Shown here: one piece after another, positions 7,340-7,710 of the stretch
How the letters are laid out: the number at the start of each line of letters is the position of its first letter
Numbering within the stretch: position 1 is the first letter of the stretch
NCBI GenBank assembly: GCA_964472545.1
Contig: CAYYNP010000396.1
Location: forward strand, 1 to 7,710
Direction of reading: 5' to 3'
DNA length: 7,710 bases
DNA from: CAYYNP01 sp964472545
GTDB taxonomy: Bacteria; Planctomycetota; Planctomycetia; Pirellulales; Thermoguttaceae
Notes under the pieces: generated by a model
Databases searched by the model: none
What the model saw: the letters and a program-made list of their open reading frames with translations, nothing else
What the model was told of the DNA's origin: nothing
Translations under genes and position numbers: made by a program

Positions 7340-7345
7340 CTCCAC
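7340..7345 (-). promoter_or_regulatory. Ribosome binding site of the kinase gene
   Basis: On the minus strand GTGGAG lies 8 bases before the ATG at 7331. This supports that start over an in-frame ATG at 7571, whose 80 extra codons are rich in Pro, Arg, Gly and Cys and match no kinase N-terminus I know. Confidence 0.6.
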
Positions 7346-7553
7346 AAGCGATCCGGGCGGCACCGAAGCGAATCGGGTCGATCGGCCCATGAGCGTAGAT
7401 CGTCGCTGATGAAACGTAGCACTCGCCCCAACAGCCTCGCGAACCGGGGCGTTGTTGGCCGGGTGAATTGTTGCCAGCAGAAGGCCTGCGGCCGGGTGGG
7501 TGATGGGGCAGGAATGGGGCGTAAGTCGTTGTGGGAACTGCGGTTACGGTCGG

Positions 7554-7581
7554 TTGACATAATCGCGGCATGAGGTACAGT
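7554..7581 (+). promoter_or_regulatory. Strong sigma70-type promoter candidate facing out of the window
   Basis: A perfect TTGACA (7554-7559) is followed after 16 bases by TACAGT (7576-7581, 4 of 6 consensus). Transcription would begin near 7588 and run rightwards, divergent from the kinase. No coding frame with a ribosome binding site follows in the remaining 120 bases, so it should serve a gene with a long leader, or a small RNA, continuing beyond the window. Confidence 0.5.
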
Positions 7582-7710
7582 GGACGCCGTTTGCAAAGTG
7601 GTAAATCGTTGCCTTGCAGCGGGTTGCGGCATTGTTTGCGTACTCATTCGCCGAGCCCGTCAAGAGCCGTTCGTAGTGACCGCATTCAGGGCCTGTCGAT
7701 TTAATCGCCC

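Larger units (their letters stand above)
7332..7710. other. Intergenic region upstream of the kinase, no gene supported
   Basis: These 379 bases hold the kinase leader at the left and a + strand promoter candidate near 7554-7581. I found no open frame with a ribosome binding site, no tRNA and no long inverted repeat. A clear promoter for the kinase was not found; a minus-strand TTGACG (7663-7658) with TACGCA (7642-7637) has only 15-base spacing and lies about 300 bases from the start codon. The kinase promoter may use another sigma factor. Confidence 0.5.

Noticed and set aside
7332..7571. Possible 80-residue N-terminal extension of the kinase from an ATG at 7571
   Set aside because: The extension has low-complexity, Pro/Arg/Gly-rich content with scattered Cys, resembles no known kinase N-terminus, and a good ribosome binding site precedes the ATG at 7331.

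Overview
The window is GC-rich and reads like a planctomycete chromosome (Pirellulales-type). The evidence is a long RD-type Ser/Thr kinase with a PPEQ activation segment, a juxtamembrane block and a 48-residue TPR-like array typical of that phylum, beside a large secreted glycoside-hydrolase-like protein. The assignment rests on protein style, not on any marker gene. No rRNA, tRNA, CRISPR array, complete insertion sequence or phage gene is visible.

Layout. Bases 1-204 are a leader with a small palindrome at 21-46, a sigma70-like promoter candidate and a clear ribosome binding site. Bases 205-2796 (+) encode an 863-residue exported protein with a TIM-barrel/GH42-like architecture. A convergent gene, 2839-3390 (-), encodes a 183-residue protein that I match to the DUF6939 type and that shares key motifs with NADAR/YbiA N-glycosidases. 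The two genes are only 42 bases apart, and a bipartite hairpin covers the gap. Bases 3391-3587 hold the small gene's promoter and ribosome binding site and a hairpin behind the kinase stop. Bases 3588-7331 (-) encode a 1247-residue membrane kinase whose C-terminal half is an array of fifteen 48-residue repeats. Bases 7332-7710 hold no gene I can support, but carry a good outward-facing promoter on the + strand.

The three genes do not look like one operon. The hydrolase is convergent to the other two, and the small gene has its own promoter about 200 bases downstream of the kinase. No functional link between the kinase and either neighbour can be shown from the sequence. The most interesting item is the small NADAR-like protein, because NADAR enzymes reverse ADP-ribosylation and often work in toxin-antitoxin or phage-defence settings. 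No toxin partner lies in the window, so it stays a lead and not a demonstrated system.
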